From the NCBI GenBank assembly GCA_026645575.1, contig JAPKMW010000010.1, positions 1 to 64,000 of the forward strand: a stretch of DNA of 64,000 nucleotides, given 5' to 3'. The DNA comes from Caldilineaceae bacterium. GTDB lineage: Bacteria > Chloroflexota > Anaerolineae > Caldilineales > Caldilineaceae. Each line of letters starts with the position of its first letter. Position 1 is the first letter of the stretch. Below are positions 42,234 through 51,235 of this stretch, piece after piece. A program made the position numbers and the translations under genes. The notes under the pieces were generated by a model. That model was not told the DNA's origin and did not search any database. It saw only the letters and a list, made by a program, of their open reading frames with translations.

Positions 42234-42316
42234 GACATTCTCCACGGTGACAACAGATTTGGTTGATCTGCGGCCTATTGTACCAAGCTTTGGCGGCTTT
42301 GCCACGTTTGGCGCAT

Positions 42317-42425
42317 GTTGGGTATTCGATAGTGGGTATTCAATATTGGGTATTGGGTATTCGGTACTGGTGCCAGGACCTGATCTTCTATCGAATATCC
42401 AATATCGAATACCCAGTATCCAACT
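42317..42425. repeat. Fold-back tandem-word repeat (GGGTATT type)
   Basis: The left arm holds five or so copies of GGGTATTCG/GGGTATTGG words (42319-42366); the right arm has their reverse complements (ATCGAATATCCAATATCGAA, then ATACCCAGTATCCAAC). It begins within a few bases of the stop codon of the flavin-dependent oxidoreductase gene and lies upstream of the SH3 lipoprotein gene. It probably folds in RNA and may end the oxidoreductase transcript. Confidence 0.7.
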
Positions 42426-43451
42426 CTACCGAAACCGCGGCGCCACCTGTTCGGCAAAGAGGCGTAGCCCAGTTTCATCCGGGGCGTCGATGAACCAGAG
42501 CAGGAAGTGGGTCATGCCCAGATCAAGGTAGGCTTGGATCTGCTGCGCCACTTCGTCTGTGGTGCCGATGAGTTGGGTGTCGGTGAATTTGGCGGGCAGG
42601 GTGGCGCTGCTGCCGCTGAGATAAGCTTGGATGGCTGGGTCGAGTTCGGGGGGCGGGGCGAGATCGATCATTGCCTGTAACCGGCCGCGCAGGGTGGTGT
42701 GATCAGGCGCAACCAGAATCTGAATTTCCAAGCTTTTTTCGATGTCGGCGGCCGTTCGTCCTTCAGCGCGACAGGCCGCATCAAGGGCCTCGATACGGCG
42801 TTGTACTTCCGTCAACCCGACAGGCACAGTGTTCCAGCCCTGCCCATATTTGGCGCAGGCGGCCAGCAGTGATGGATGCGCCTCGCCAAACCAAACTGGC
42901 GGATGGGGCTGCTGCACCGGACGCGGGGTGCAGGTAGCGGCGTGCAATTGATAGCGGCCATTGTCAAAATCGACTGGTTTGTCGGCTTGCCAGAGCGCCA
43001 GGGTAGTTTCCAGGCCAGCCACCACTTCGGCCACCCGCTCTTCCATTGTCTCCGGGTAGGGCAGGCCATAGGCCAGATGCTCGGCGCGACCATAGCCACC
43101 GTCAATAAAGTAGATAAAACGACCATTGCTGATTTGGTCGAGAGTGGCGGTCATTTTCGCCCCCATGGCTGGATGACGGAAGAAATGGCCTTGGTGGATC
43201 ATGCCCAGTTTGGCCCGTTGGGTGGAGCCGGCCAGCGCGGCCAGCGTGGTCCAGCCTTCCATAATGGCGTTTTCGTGGCCCAACATCAAATGGTCGGCCA
43301 CCCAGAGCGAATCATAGCCCAGTTGGTCGGCCAGGCGAGCGAGATCAAGGGTGCGGGTGACATCGAGTTTCGCATAGTTGGGGGTGCGGAAAAAGCGTCC
43401 GCCAGGGTAGGCGAAGATGGGAACACAATAGCCGAATTGAATGGGTGTCAT
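42426..43451 (-). CDS. LLM-class flavin-dependent oxidoreductase
   Basis: A 341-residue TIM-barrel monooxygenase/reductase of the bacterial luciferase-like family that uses FMN or F420. Recognised parts are ARLADQLGYDSLWVADHLML (about residues 38-57), LAALAGSTQRAKLGMIHQGH, and the C-terminal EVAQQIQAYLDLGMTHFLLW. Substrate and cofactor cannot be decided; in Chloroflexota either is possible. ATG 43451 is used. Upstream lie two REP-like hairpins, then the LacI gene in the opposite direction. Confidence 0.88.
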   Translation of the reverse strand: MTPIQFGYCVPIFAYPGGRFFRTPNYAKLDVTRTLDLARLADQLGYDSLWVADHLMLGHENAIMEGWTTLAALAGSTQRAKLGMIHQGHFFRHPAMGAKMTATLDQISNGRFIYFIDGGYGRAEHLAYGLPYPETMEERVAEVVAGLETTLALWQADKPVDFDNGRYQLHAATCTPRPVQQPHPPVWFGEAHPSLLAACAKYGQGWNTVPVGLTEVQRRIEALDAACRAEGRTAADIEKSLEIQILVAPDHTTLRGRLQAMIDLAPPPELDPAIQAYLSGSSATLPAKFTDTQLIGTTDEVAQQIQAYLDLGMTHFLLWFIDAPDETGLRLFAEQVAPRFR

Positions 43452-43500
43452 ACTTGATTGATTCCTCTCCTTTTTACGAAGTAGGGTGAGTAATGAAATG

Positions 43501-43583
43501 GTAACTACTAAGCTTTTAGCCGGTCCGTGACCAGCGATGGGGGCGCCGGTCACGGACCGGCTAAAAGCGGGCTTGGTAGTTAC
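43501..43583. repeat. REP-like hairpin element R3 (long form with termini)
   Basis: Terminal repeats GTAACTACTAAGC (43501-43513) and GCTTGGTAGTTAC (43571-43583) enclose a perfect 20-bp stem: CTTTTAGCCGGTCCGTGACC (43513-43532) with its complement (43548-43567). It shows the family layout most fully, together with R7. It lies 50 bp upstream of the oxidoreductase start codon. Confidence 0.75.
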
Positions 43584-43703
43584 GAATCATGGCAAATTTT
43601 GCCACTATCTTACCGCAAGTTCCCGGTTGTACGCAATCGCAGGTTGACGACCGTCCTGCCTGGAATTAACCGGGCAATGGCGTACTTGAAAAGCGCCACT
43701 ATA

Positions 43704-43734
43704 GCTCAGGGCGAGTCACGGACTCGCCCTGAGC
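43704..43734. repeat. REP-like hairpin element R4 (short form)
   Basis: GCTCAGGGCGAGTC (43704-43717), loop ACG, GACTCGCCCTGAGC (43721-43734). It has the core GTCACGGAC without the GTAACTAC ends. It lies about 40 bp upstream of the LacI promoter. The rest of the 407-bp gap (43452-43858) holds R3 and the promoter, with no gene. Confidence 0.65.
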
Positions 43735-43774
43735 GGAGTGTGTACGCGTTTGCCCGTTGGAATGAAAACAGTAG

Positions 43775-43819
43775 TTGACAAGCCCTTTTTCTGGTGCTAT
43801 GATAGTGACGCGTGTCACT
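43775..43819 (+). promoter_or_regulatory. LacI-gene promoter with palindromic operator
   Basis: TTGACA (43775-43780), a 17-bp spacer and TATGAT (43798-43803) make a near-consensus sigma70 promoter. Directly after it comes AGTGAC-GCGT-GTCACT (43804-43819), and the half-site GCGTGTCACT is repeated 12 bp further on. Placed over the transcription start and 40 bp before a lacI-type gene, this is most simply an autoregulatory operator of that regulator. Confidence 0.8.
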
Positions 43820-43858
43820 GATGCGTGTCACTTCATTTGAGCCATTTGCGAGTTTACC

Positions 43859-44887
43859 TTGAGTCGTCGTAAGATTACCAGCCATGATGTTGCCGCTCGC
43901 GCCGGCGTCTCGCGCACGACGGTCTCGTATGTCTTGAACAATGTCGAGACCGCCAACATCAGCGAGCAGACCCGGCTGCGTGTCTTGGATGCAGCGGATG
44001 CGCTCGGCTATGTCCCCAATGCCGCGGCGCAGATGTTAGCCGGTCATCGCGCGCACATCATTGGTCTGGTCTTCCCACGCACGCACCCCCATCTCGCCAC
44101 CCATCTTTTTTTGCTCCAGATCCTGGAGGGGTTGATGGAAGTGGTGCAGCAACAGGGGATGCGGCTGCTGGTTGATTCTGTTGAAAGCTCCGTTGAAAGC
44201 GCGTATCTCGATCTAGCACGCACTAAGCGGATCGATGGGCTAATTTTGATCGACGCCCCCGCCGATGATCCCGCTTTCCAGCGCTTAGCCCAGGACCGCT
44301 TTCCCCTTGTCACGCTGGGCCATATGCACCCGAAGCTCTGTGCCGTCGATGTTGACAATCGCCTGGGCGCGCAACAGGCGGTGGCGCATTTGATCGCGCA
44401 AGGGCATCGGCGGATTGGCTGCATCACCAATTCACCGATCACCCCCTGTGATCCCAACCCGCGCCGCCTTGGCTATCTAGACGCTCTATGCAACGCTGGG
44501 CTTGACCTGGAAGAAGCACTGATGGTCGAAGGATTGTACAGCCCAGAGAGCGGTTTTGCGGCCATGCAACAGTTGTTGGCGCTGCCTCATCCCCCCACGG
44601 CTGTCTTTGTCGCCAGCGATGTGGTAGCCTTTGGCGCAATGGCGGCGGTACACGCCCAAGGGCTGGCCGTCCCCCAAGATGTAGCGGTTGTTGGTTTTGA
44701 TGATGTGCCGTTAGCCCGCTTTGCCTGTCCCCCGTTGACAACGGTTCGCGTACCCACCGTAGAGATGGGACGGCGCGCCGGCCAATTGCTCTTTGATCAG
44801 ATCATGGGGCGCCCAGTCGAACCCTGTACGCTGTTGACGACAGAGTTGATCATCCGCGCCTCATCGCTGTATAACGTGGCTGTATAA
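43859..44887 (+). CDS. LacI-family transcriptional regulator
   Basis: A 342-residue sugar-responsive repressor. The N-terminal helix-turn-helix and hinge are clear ([40 protein letters not shown], residues 5-70). The periplasmic-binding-protein-like effector domain follows, with [20 protein letters not shown] and [20 protein letters not shown]. The start is TTG 43859, giving the normal N-terminus [10 protein letters not shown]. It is the first gene before a binding protein, two permeases, an isomerase, a dehydrogenase and a dioxygenase in the same direction, and therefore probably controls them. A palindromic site at its own promoter suggests autoregulation. The inducer is not known. Confidence 0.93.
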   Translation: MSRRKITSHDVAARAGVSRTTVSYVLNNVETANISEQTRLRVLDAADALGYVPNAAAQMLAGHRAHIIGLVFPRTHPHLATHLFLLQILEGLMEVVQQQGMRLLVDSVESSVESAYLDLARTKRIDGLILIDAPADDPAFQRLAQDRFPLVTLGHMHPKLCAVDVDNRLGAQQAVAHLIAQGHRRIGCITNSPITPCDPNPRRLGYLDALCNAGLDLEEALMVEGLYSPESGFAAMQQLLALPHPPTAVFVASDVVAFGAMAAVHAQGLAVPQDVAVVGFDDVPLARFACPPLTTVRVPTVEMGRRAGQLLFDQIMGRPVEPCTLLTTELIIRASSLYNVAV

Positions 44888-45049
44888 CGTGGTGGCGCGG
44901 TGAACACATACGCTTACGTTTGCGATGGCTTAAAGCTTTATTAATCCTGAGGTGCTATGTTGACCAAAGGGACTACAACCCGGTTGACCCGATGGTGTAT
45001 TTTTCTGCTTCTGCCGTCTCTATCATTTTTATACATTAGGAGGAATTTC

Positions 45050-46453
45050 ATGTCAACGAACAAGACCTTCTCGCGCCGGCGCTTTTTGCAAAGCTCGGCT
45101 CTGGTGGCTGCTGGTGGTGTGCTAGTGGCTTGTGCGGCGCCTGTGGCCCCGGCGGCCCAACCGGCCGGCGGCGAAGCCGCTGCCGCACCCGCTGGTGAAT
45201 TGATCGAACTTTCCTACATGACGCCGGATCGCGAGCTGGAAAACCGCACTAAGGAAGTACTGGTGAACGGTTTTAATGCCCGCATGGAGGAAGAAGGCAA
45301 AGCGTGGCGTGTGGTTGGCGTAGTCGGGCCGGCCACTGACAATGACATCAAGACCAAATTGACCTTAGATGCCGCTGCCGGCACCTTGCCCGATGTCTTC
45401 CGTCCCCGCCCGGAATTGCTGGCCGACTTTGTGGCCGCCAACTACCTGGCCGATCTGCGCCCGCACATTGAATCGTGGGCCGATTGGGATCAATTCCCCA
45501 CCGTGTTGAAACCCTTTGCCGAAGTAGGCGGCAAGATGGTCAGCTTGCCCACCGGCAGCACCTTCACCTTCTTCTACCGCAAGGATGTGCTGGAAAGCGC
45601 CGGCATTCCCACGACGCAACCGGCCACCTGGGATGATTTCTATGGCATCTGCGGCCAGATTGCCGAAAAGACTGAAGCGACCCCCGCCGGCATCCCTGGC
45701 GCGACGCCGTGGGGTGGCGGCACCTGGGGTGAAGCATTCCAGATGATCTGGTTGAGCTTTAACGGCCCGATCTATGAAGAGGGCAAATGGGTGGTCCATA
45801 GCCCGACGCTACTGCAAGCTTTCCAGGTTTACGAAACCTTGGCGACCAATGGCTGGCTGACCGTTGATGAATTGTTGACCCCCAACCCGTGGGAGCCGAT
45901 CAAATACGAAGGCTTCCCCGCCGGTACAGTGGCCGTGGTGACAGGTGGCGAGTGGCAGTGGACCTTTGACTGGGGTCCCGAAGGCGCCACCCCCATTGAA
46001 GGTCTCTTTGAAAAGGTCGAACGCTGGGAATTTCCTTCGGCGGATGGCAAGCCCTTTACCTACGTCAATGGCGGCACGGGTGATGTGGTGGCGGCGACCT
46101 CCAAAGCCATCGACGGCGGCGCCGAATTCCTCAAATTTGACTCGGAGCCAGCGATTGGCTGTGAGATCATGAAGATTCACATTGGCGGCCCGGCCGCGCG
46201 TCTGGACTTTGCCGAACAATGCCCCGAATATCTGGAAGTGGTAAACGGCAAGATGGCGGAAGCGAGCAAGCTGTTTGAAACCGGTCGCACCTTCAACTTC
46301 AACCAACTGGGCGCCGGCAAAATCTCCGATGGCGTCGGTCGCGCCACCGAAGACATCATCACCGGCACCATGACCGCTGCCGAAGCGATGGACGCCTTCG
46401 CCGACGCCATGACCGATGCGTTGGGCGCGGAGAATGTGATGCGCGTGAGTTAA
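45050..46453 (+). CDS. Sugar ABC transporter substrate-binding lipoprotein (family 1), Tat-type signal
   Basis: A 467-residue extracytoplasmic receptor. The N-terminus has a twin-arginine-type signal (SRRRFLQSSALVAAGGVLVAC) merged with a lipobox ending at Cys about residue 28, then an Ala/Pro tether. The SBP_bac_1 domain follows, for example MVSLPTGSTFTFFYRKDVLE, and AGTVAVVTGGEWQWTFDW. ATG 45050 is chosen because of TAGGAGGA 7 nt upstream; the frame above it is not needed. It is followed by MalF/MalG-type permeases. The ligand is probably an oligosaccharide, inositol or uronate, judging from the downstream catabolic genes. Confidence 0.93.
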   Translation: MSTNKTFSRRRFLQSSALVAAGGVLVACAAPVAPAAQPAGGEAAAAPAGELIELSYMTPDRELENRTKEVLVNGFNARMEEEGKAWRVVGVVGPATDNDIKTKLTLDAAAGTLPDVFRPRPELLADFVAANYLADLRPHIESWADWDQFPTVLKPFAEVGGKMVSLPTGSTFTFFYRKDVLESAGIPTTQPATWDDFYGICGQIAEKTEATPAGIPGATPWGGGTWGEAFQMIWLSFNGPIYEEGKWVVHSPTLLQAFQVYETLATNGWLTVDELLTPNPWEPIKYEGFPAGTVAVVTGGEWQWTFDWGPEGATPIEGLFEKVERWEFPSADGKPFTYVNGGTGDVVAATSKAIDGGAEFLKFDSEPAIGCEIMKIHIGGPAARLDFAEQCPEYLEVVNGKMAEASKLFETGRTFNFNQLGAGKISDGVGRATEDIITGTMTAAEAMDAFADAMTDALGAENVMRVS

Positions 46454-46456
46454 TAT

Positions 46457-46536
46457 TGACAAGGTGAAGGGGTGACAAGGTGACAAGGTGCGATATTCCT
46501 GTCACCCTCTCACCCCCTCACCTTGTCACCTTGTCA
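46457..46536. repeat. Fold-back tandem-word repeat between binding-protein and permease genes
   Basis: The left arm has words of the type GGTGACAAGGTGACAAGGTG (46457-46490); the right arm has the reverse complements (ACCCTCTCACCCCCTCACCT, then TGTCACCTTGTCA, 46499-46536). It starts 3 bp after the TAA of the binding-protein gene and ends 17 bp before the permease ATG, leaving just enough room for its ribosome-binding site CGGAG. This is the same position as the block at 12075-12201 in the peptide operon, although the words differ. Confidence 0.75.
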
Positions 46537-46553
46537 TCGTGAATCGGAGAAAC

Positions 46554-47426
46554 ATGACCCATACCCAAAACCGCACCCTCCTCCTCTTTCTAACGCCGGC
46601 ATTGTTGATGTTGGCGGTCTTTACGCTGCTGCCATCACTGTGGGCGGTCTATGTCAGCTTTACCGATCTGGCGCTGGCAGGGCCGAAGGCGTTGGATTAT
46701 ACCTTTGTTGGGCTGAAAAATTACAGCAAGTTGCTGGCTGATCGCAATTTTCACCATTCGATGTGGTTGACCATCGAATACACCATCTTTACCAATATTG
46801 GGCAGTTTACCCTGGGCCTGATTGCGGCGCTGATCTTGAACCGGCGCAAGGTGTGGGGACAGAACTTCCTACTGGCGGTGATTGTGCTGCCGATGGTCAT
46901 TCCCGGCATCACCCAAGCGTTGATCTGGTCGTCGATGTTGGGGGCGAAGGAGTTTGGCACGCTCAACCGCATGATCGGCCTCTTTGGCTTTGATCCGGTG
47001 CTGTGGACGCGCACCTGGCCCATGCTCTCGATTGTGCTGGTCAACTTTTGGAATAATTCGGGCTTTGCCATGATCCTCTTTCTGGCCGGATTGGAGAGCA
47101 TCCCCAAAGAAGTGCTGGAATCGGCGACGATCGATGGCGCTAACGGCTGGCAACAGTTGATTCGCATCAAGTTGCCGCTGATTCGCTATGTGATTCTACT
47201 CTGGTTGTTGCTCAACACCATTGGGTGTCTGGGCATGTTTGATCTAGTCTTTGCCTTGACGCGCGGCGGGCCGGGCAATGCGACGGAGTTGCTGGGCATC
47301 TATGTCTACAACCAGGGGTTCCAATTCTTTGAACTGGGCTACGGCAGCGCCGCGGCGATGGTCATGTTGATTATCAGCCTGATCTTTGCCTGGGTCTATT
47401 TACGTTTGATGCGTGTCGAATTGTAA
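46554..47426 (+). CDS. Sugar ABC transporter permease (MalF/UgpA type)
   Basis: A 290-residue inner-membrane permease with six helices. The EAA-type ATPase contact loop is IPKEVLESATIDGANGWQQL (about residues 185-205), followed by IRIKLPLIRYVILLWLLL and the conserved FDLVFALTRGGPGNATELLG near the C-terminus. ATG 46554 has GGAG 6 nt upstream, right after the fold-back repeat. It forms the channel with the next gene. The ATPase is not encoded in the cluster, so a shared MsmK/UgpC-like ATPase from elsewhere is likely to energise it. Confidence 0.93.
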   Translation: MTHTQNRTLLLFLTPALLMLAVFTLLPSLWAVYVSFTDLALAGPKALDYTFVGLKNYSKLLADRNFHHSMWLTIEYTIFTNIGQFTLGLIAALILNRRKVWGQNFLLAVIVLPMVIPGITQALIWSSMLGAKEFGTLNRMIGLFGFDPVLWTRTWPMLSIVLVNFWNNSGFAMILFLAGLESIPKEVLESATIDGANGWQQLIRIKLPLIRYVILLWLLLNTIGCLGMFDLVFALTRGGPGNATELLGIYVYNQGFQFFELGYGSAAAMVMLIISLIFAWVYLRLMRVEL

Positions 47427-47458
47427 AAGGGATACGCGTGTGATTGGAGTCGCACAAC

Positions 47459-48364
47459 GTGACAACACAAAGTAAAACAATTTCCCTGAGCCAACCATCA
47501 GGAAACCAGGTGGCCAATGCTCCTGCCCGGCGGCAATGGCTGGATAGCGCTGGCATCTATCTGTTTCTCTTGATCTTTTCCATCTTCATTCTCATTCCCT
47601 TTCTCTGGCCCTTTCTGAGCGCGTTCACCCACAAGCCAGAAAACGTTTCCAGTCTCTACCTCTACTGGCCGGTGGCTTTCACCTGGGATCATTTTTGGAA
47701 TGCGATCTTTGGGCGTGGACAGGCATTGACCCTGTTACGCAATAGCATTTTTGCGGTTGGTACCTCTGTGCTGTTGTCACTGGCGATCTGTTCGCTGGGG
47801 GGGTATGCGTTGTCGCGGGCGCGCTTTCGCTTCAAACGGGCGTTGATGTTTGCCATTCTGCTGGTGCAAATTATTCCCGGCACAGCCACCGTTTTGCCGC
47901 TCTACTTGATCATGCGCGAGTTGAACCTGCTCAACAGTCTGTGGGGCGTCATCCTGGGCATGACCGCCGGCGCCATTCCCTTTATGCTCTGGGTGATGAA
48001 GGGTTTTATCGACACCGTGCCGCTTGAGTTGGAGGAAGCCGCCTTTCTTGATGGCGCGACCCAATTTCAAGCACTGGCCCAAGTCGTCTTTCCGTTGACC
48101 TTGCCGGGCATTGGCGCAGCGTCGATTTTGGCCTTTAACGGCGCCTGGAGTACCTTCTTTCTGCCGTTGATTCTCCTTTCCGATGCCGATAAGTTTGTCA
48201 TGCCGTTGGGGCTGTTCCGGGCGCTGATCGCCTATACCAACCTGGATTATGGCATGTTGAACGCAATGGCGCTGATCTATATGTTGCCGTCGTTTCTCAT
48301 CTTTATCTTTGCCCGCCAATATTTGATCAAAGGGACGATGGCTGGGGCGATGGCGGGGCAATAA
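47459..48364 (+). CDS. Sugar ABC transporter permease (MalG/UgpE type)
   Basis: A 301-residue partner permease. Membrane helices begin at YLFLLIFSIFILIPFLWPFL; the EAA loop is VPLELEEAAFLDGATQFQAL (about residues 185-205), with VVFPLTLPGIGAASILAF after it. The C-terminus reads YLIKGTMAGAMAGQ, close to the G-x-x-x-G-A-V-K ending of the family. GTG 47459 is taken as start (GGAG 9 nt upstream); a TTG five codons earlier is possible. It is 32 bp downstream of the first permease. Confidence 0.92.
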   Translation: MTTQSKTISLSQPSGNQVANAPARRQWLDSAGIYLFLLIFSIFILIPFLWPFLSAFTHKPENVSSLYLYWPVAFTWDHFWNAIFGRGQALTLLRNSIFAVGTSVLLSLAICSLGGYALSRARFRFKRALMFAILLVQIIPGTATVLPLYLIMRELNLLNSLWGVILGMTAGAIPFMLWVMKGFIDTVPLELEEAAFLDGATQFQALAQVVFPLTLPGIGAASILAFNGAWSTFFLPLILLSDADKFVMPLGLFRALIAYTNLDYGMLNAMALIYMLPSFLIFIFARQYLIKGTMAGAMAGQ

Positions 48365-48381
48365 TAAAAAGGAAGCTTGGT

Positions 48382-49161
48382 ATGTCATTGCCACAGTTGG
48401 CTGTTCAAGTCTATACGATTCGTGACTTTATCAAAACCATCCCTGATTTTGCCGCCAGTATGCGCCAGGTACGCGCCATTGGTTACACTGGCGTCCAGTT
48501 GGATCTGGAACATCACCCCGACATGCCGACCGCTGAGATCAAACGCATCTGTGACGACGCAGGGTTGACCATCTGCATCAGCCACTTCGGCTATGAACTC
48601 TTTGAAAACGAACTGGATCGGATTATCGAACGCCAGCAGATCTGGGGCTGCACCCAGACCGCCATTGTCGCCATGCCGCGGCGTTATCATGAGGCAGGCG
48701 CCGATGGCTACCGGCGCTTTGCCGCCGAAGCCACCGCCATCGGTGAAAAACTGGCTGCCGCCGGCATCACCCTCAGTTACCATAACCACAGCTATGAATT
48801 TGTCCGCTTTGGCGAGCAGACAGGGCTGGACATTATTTTTACCGCCAGCGATCCCCGCTATCTCCAAGCCGAAATTGACACCTACTGGGTGCAACATGGT
48901 GGCGCCGACCCAGCCGACTGGATTCGTCGTGTCTTCGGGCGGATGCCGGTGGTGCATTACAAAGACATGGCGATCCTGCCCGATGGCGCCCAAGCCTTTG
49001 CCGAAGTGGGGCAAGGCAATCTCAACTGGCGGTCGATTGTGGAGGCGACGCTAGCAGCGGCGGTTCCCTGGATTGTAGTCGAGCAGGATCGCTGTCGGCG
49101 CGATCCCTTTGAGAGTGTAACCTTGAGCTATCAATACCTCAAGCAAATTTTACCTTTTTAA
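48382..49161 (+). CDS. Sugar phosphate isomerase/epimerase (xylose-isomerase-like TIM barrel)
   Basis: A 259-residue protein of the AP-endonuclease-2/IolE-IolH-like fold that isomerises or epimerises sugars or inositol derivatives. Metal ligands are suggested by SYHNHSYEF (about residue 135), [12 protein letters not shown] (about 165) and VVEQDRC (about 235), and VHYKDM is the usual strand. The opening [13 protein letters not shown] is typical. ATG 48382 follows the permease stop by 17 bp and has AAGGAAG upstream. It acts in the catabolic branch of this LacI-controlled cluster. The exact substrate is unknown. Confidence 0.87.
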   Translation: MSLPQLAVQVYTIRDFIKTIPDFAASMRQVRAIGYTGVQLDLEHHPDMPTAEIKRICDDAGLTICISHFGYELFENELDRIIERQQIWGCTQTAIVAMPRRYHEAGADGYRRFAAEATAIGEKLAAAGITLSYHNHSYEFVRFGEQTGLDIIFTASDPRYLQAEIDTYWVQHGGADPADWIRRVFGRMPVVHYKDMAILPDGAQAFAEVGQGNLNWRSIVEATLAAAVPWIVVEQDRCRRDPFESVTLSYQYLKQILPF

Positions 49162-49187
49162 CCAAATTTACGAATAGATGGATAACT

Positions 49188-50198
49188 ATGACTGCCTTTA
49201 CACCAGTCCGCACCGTCATGATCGGCTGCGGACGCATGGCCTTGGGCCATATCCGCGCCATGTTGGCGCAAGGAGCCACTACCCAAATTCGCGTTGTCTG
49301 CGAACCGTCGCCAGCGGCTTATGAAAAAGCGTGTGAACTTTTCACGGCGCAAGGATTAACCCCACCGCCGAATGAGCCGGATCTAGGCCGTTTGCTGCAA
49401 AGCTACGGCAGCGAATTGGACGCCGCCTTTATCATCACTCCCCATGCCTATCACTTTGCCCAGACCAAAGCCTGTATGGAAGCCGGGCTGGATGTATTGT
49501 TGGAAAAACCAATGGTCATCACCGGCGAAGAGGCGGAAGGATTAATGCAAACACGGGATCAGACCGGGCGACTGCTAGTCGTCGCCTTTCCGGGCAGTCT
49601 TTCGCCCCAGATTCGTACGGCGGTGCAGTTGTTGCGCAGCGGCGAATTAGGAACGATTCTGAACATTTCCGGCCTCTCCTGGGAGAACTGGCGCACCCCC
49701 AACATCGGCACCTGGCGCCAACAGCCGGAGTTATCGGGCGGCGGTTTCTTCTTTGACACCGGCGCCCATATGCTTAATACCATCACGGATCTAGCCGGTG
49801 AACGCTTTACCGAAGTCGCCGCTTGGTTTGACCAACGGGAGACGCCGGTCGAAATTCTGGGCGTTGTCATTGCTCGCCTCCAGTCGGGCGCACTAGTGAC
49901 GATGAACGCTTGTGGCGACACCTGCACCCGTTCCACCGCCGATGTACGCGTCTTTTGCACCAAAGGGGTCATCTTCACGGACATTTGGGGCAAATTCCTC
50001 CACATCCAGCGACCAGGCGATCCGCAGCCCGTTCCTGTCGAATTGCCGCCTTCCTTGGGCGTTTGGCAACAGTTTCTTGCGGTGCGTAATGGCGAAATGC
50101 CCAACCCCTGTCCGCCGGAAGTTGGTCTACGCATGGCCCACCTGTGGGACGCCATCCGCGCTTCTGCCGCCCAAAATGGCGCCCGCATCGATCTCTAA
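49188..50198 (+). CDS. Gfo/Idh/MocA-family oxidoreductase
   Basis: A 336-residue NAD(P)-dependent dehydrogenase. The Rossmann fold opens [20 protein letters not shown]; the EKP motif is [13 protein letters not shown] (about residues 105-117), and the catalytic-helix region is [19 protein letters not shown] (His about 193). Typical substrates are inositols, glucose derivatives or disaccharides. It lies 27 bp after the isomerase gene in the same cluster, so the two probably act on the same sugar. The start is ATG 49188. Confidence 0.92.
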   Translation: MTAFTPVRTVMIGCGRMALGHIRAMLAQGATTQIRVVCEPSPAAYEKACELFTAQGLTPPPNEPDLGRLLQSYGSELDAAFIITPHAYHFAQTKACMEAGLDVLLEKPMVITGEEAEGLMQTRDQTGRLLVVAFPGSLSPQIRTAVQLLRSGELGTILNISGLSWENWRTPNIGTWRQQPELSGGGFFFDTGAHMLNTITDLAGERFTEVAAWFDQRETPVEILGVVIARLQSGALVTMNACGDTCTRSTADVRVFCTKGVIFTDIWGKFLHIQRPGDPQPVPVELPPSLGVWQQFLAVRNGEMPNPCPPEVGLRMAHLWDAIRASAAQNGARIDL

Positions 50199-50208
50199 TG
50201 CCAACCGT

Positions 50209-50239
50209 GCGCGTAGCCGGTCACGAACCGGCTACGCGC
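50209..50239. repeat. REP-like hairpin element R5 (short form)
   Basis: GCGCGTAGCCGGT (50209-50221), loop CACGA, ACCGGCTACGCGC (50227-50239). It follows the oxidoreductase stop codon by 10 bp and precedes the dioxygenase gene. The core is slightly altered (GTCACGAAC). Confidence 0.65.
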
Positions 50240-50384
50240 TGTATCGTTATCGCATTGGCTCGCCCACACCATCACTCCAAAATGCGCCATGTTAGCGCCG
50301 TCGAGACGACTTGACGCACTCTCGGTTGCGGACATATACTCTCAACAAACCACTGATGCTTTCTACAAAGAGAGGAGCCAATCC

Positions 50385-51173
50385 ATGCGTACCACCTTGA
50401 CCGCCACTGAATGGGCGCACTATGAACGTGATGGTTATTTGCGTCTGGGGAAGACGTTGACTGACAGTGAGTTACAGACGCTGCAACAGCGTATTGATGA
50501 GATCATGTTAGGTCGGGCCGATGTCAACTATGACCGGATGCTCATGCAACTGGATCGCATCCCCGGCCAGACCGATGCTCCCGGCCCACAGACGAAAGGT
50601 CACAAGGGGGCAACGTTGCGCTATCGCAAGATTCAAGATTTGGAGTTTGATCCAATCTTCCTGGCTTACATGCAAAAGCCACTCTTCCGCCATATCTGTG
50701 AACGAGTCTATGGCGCGACAACGCCCATCGCCTGTTTCCGCGCCATGTTTATGAACAAACCGGCGCGCGAAGGCACCGTCCTCGTCTGGCACCAAGATCG
50801 CTGGACGCACTTGGATCGTGACCCGCAAATCACCATCTGGACGGCGCTCGACCCGGCCACCCAAGCCAACGGCTGTGTTGAGATTGTCGCCGGCGCCCAC
50901 CATCACCTGATCAACCCCGACCATGGCTCCGGCTTTCTCACCGATGCCCAGGCTGCTGATCTCTTGCAAAAGAACGAACGGATCTACCTCGAACTCGCTG
51001 CCGGTGAAGCCGTCCTGCTTCATAACTATCTGCCTCATGGCTCCGGCGTCAACAGCACCGACATTCCCCGTCGCGCCTTTAGCGTCTGTTACATGGACGC
51101 CGCCACCCAGGCCAGCAATGGTGAGCAATATTCGCGAATCTTTGGGGATGGCGCGCTTTCAGTGAGACAGTGA
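50385..51173 (+). CDS. Phytanoyl-CoA dioxygenase (PhyH) family protein
   Basis: A 262-residue non-heme Fe(II)/2-oxoglutarate oxygenase. The iron ligands are His and Asp in WHQDRWTHLDRDPQI (about residues 130-145) and a distal His in LLHNYLPHGSGVNSTDIPRR (about 215-235) with the Arg that binds 2-oxoglutarate. It hydroxylates an unknown substrate. ATG 50385 with GAGGAG upstream is preferred over a longer frame. It is the last gene of the LacI cluster. Its final residues SVRQ and its TGA stop are encoded by the fold-back repeat at 51160-51235. Confidence 0.87.
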   Translation: MRTTLTATEWAHYERDGYLRLGKTLTDSELQTLQQRIDEIMLGRADVNYDRMLMQLDRIPGQTDAPGPQTKGHKGATLRYRKIQDLEFDPIFLAYMQKPLFRHICERVYGATTPIACFRAMFMNKPAREGTVLVWHQDRWTHLDRDPQITIWTALDPATQANGCVEIVAGAHHHLINPDHGSGFLTDAQAADLLQKNERIYLELAAGEAVLLHNYLPHGSGVNSTDIPRRAFSVCYMDAATQASNGEQYSRIFGDGALSVRQ

Positions 51174-51235
51174 GACAGTAAGACAGTGGCAGTCGCTAAC
51201 GGCCTACTGACCTACTGACCTACTGTCTCTGCACG
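51160..51235. repeat. Fold-back tandem-word repeat spanning two convergent stop codons
   Basis: The left arm is AGTGAGACAGTGAGACAGTA plus AGACAGTGG; the right arm is CTACTGACCTACTGACCTAC plus TGTCTC. The left part encodes the end of the dioxygenase (SVRQ stop), and the right part, read on the minus strand, encodes the end of the DUF1996 protein (QRQ stop). It probably folds in both transcripts and may end them. Confidence 0.7.
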
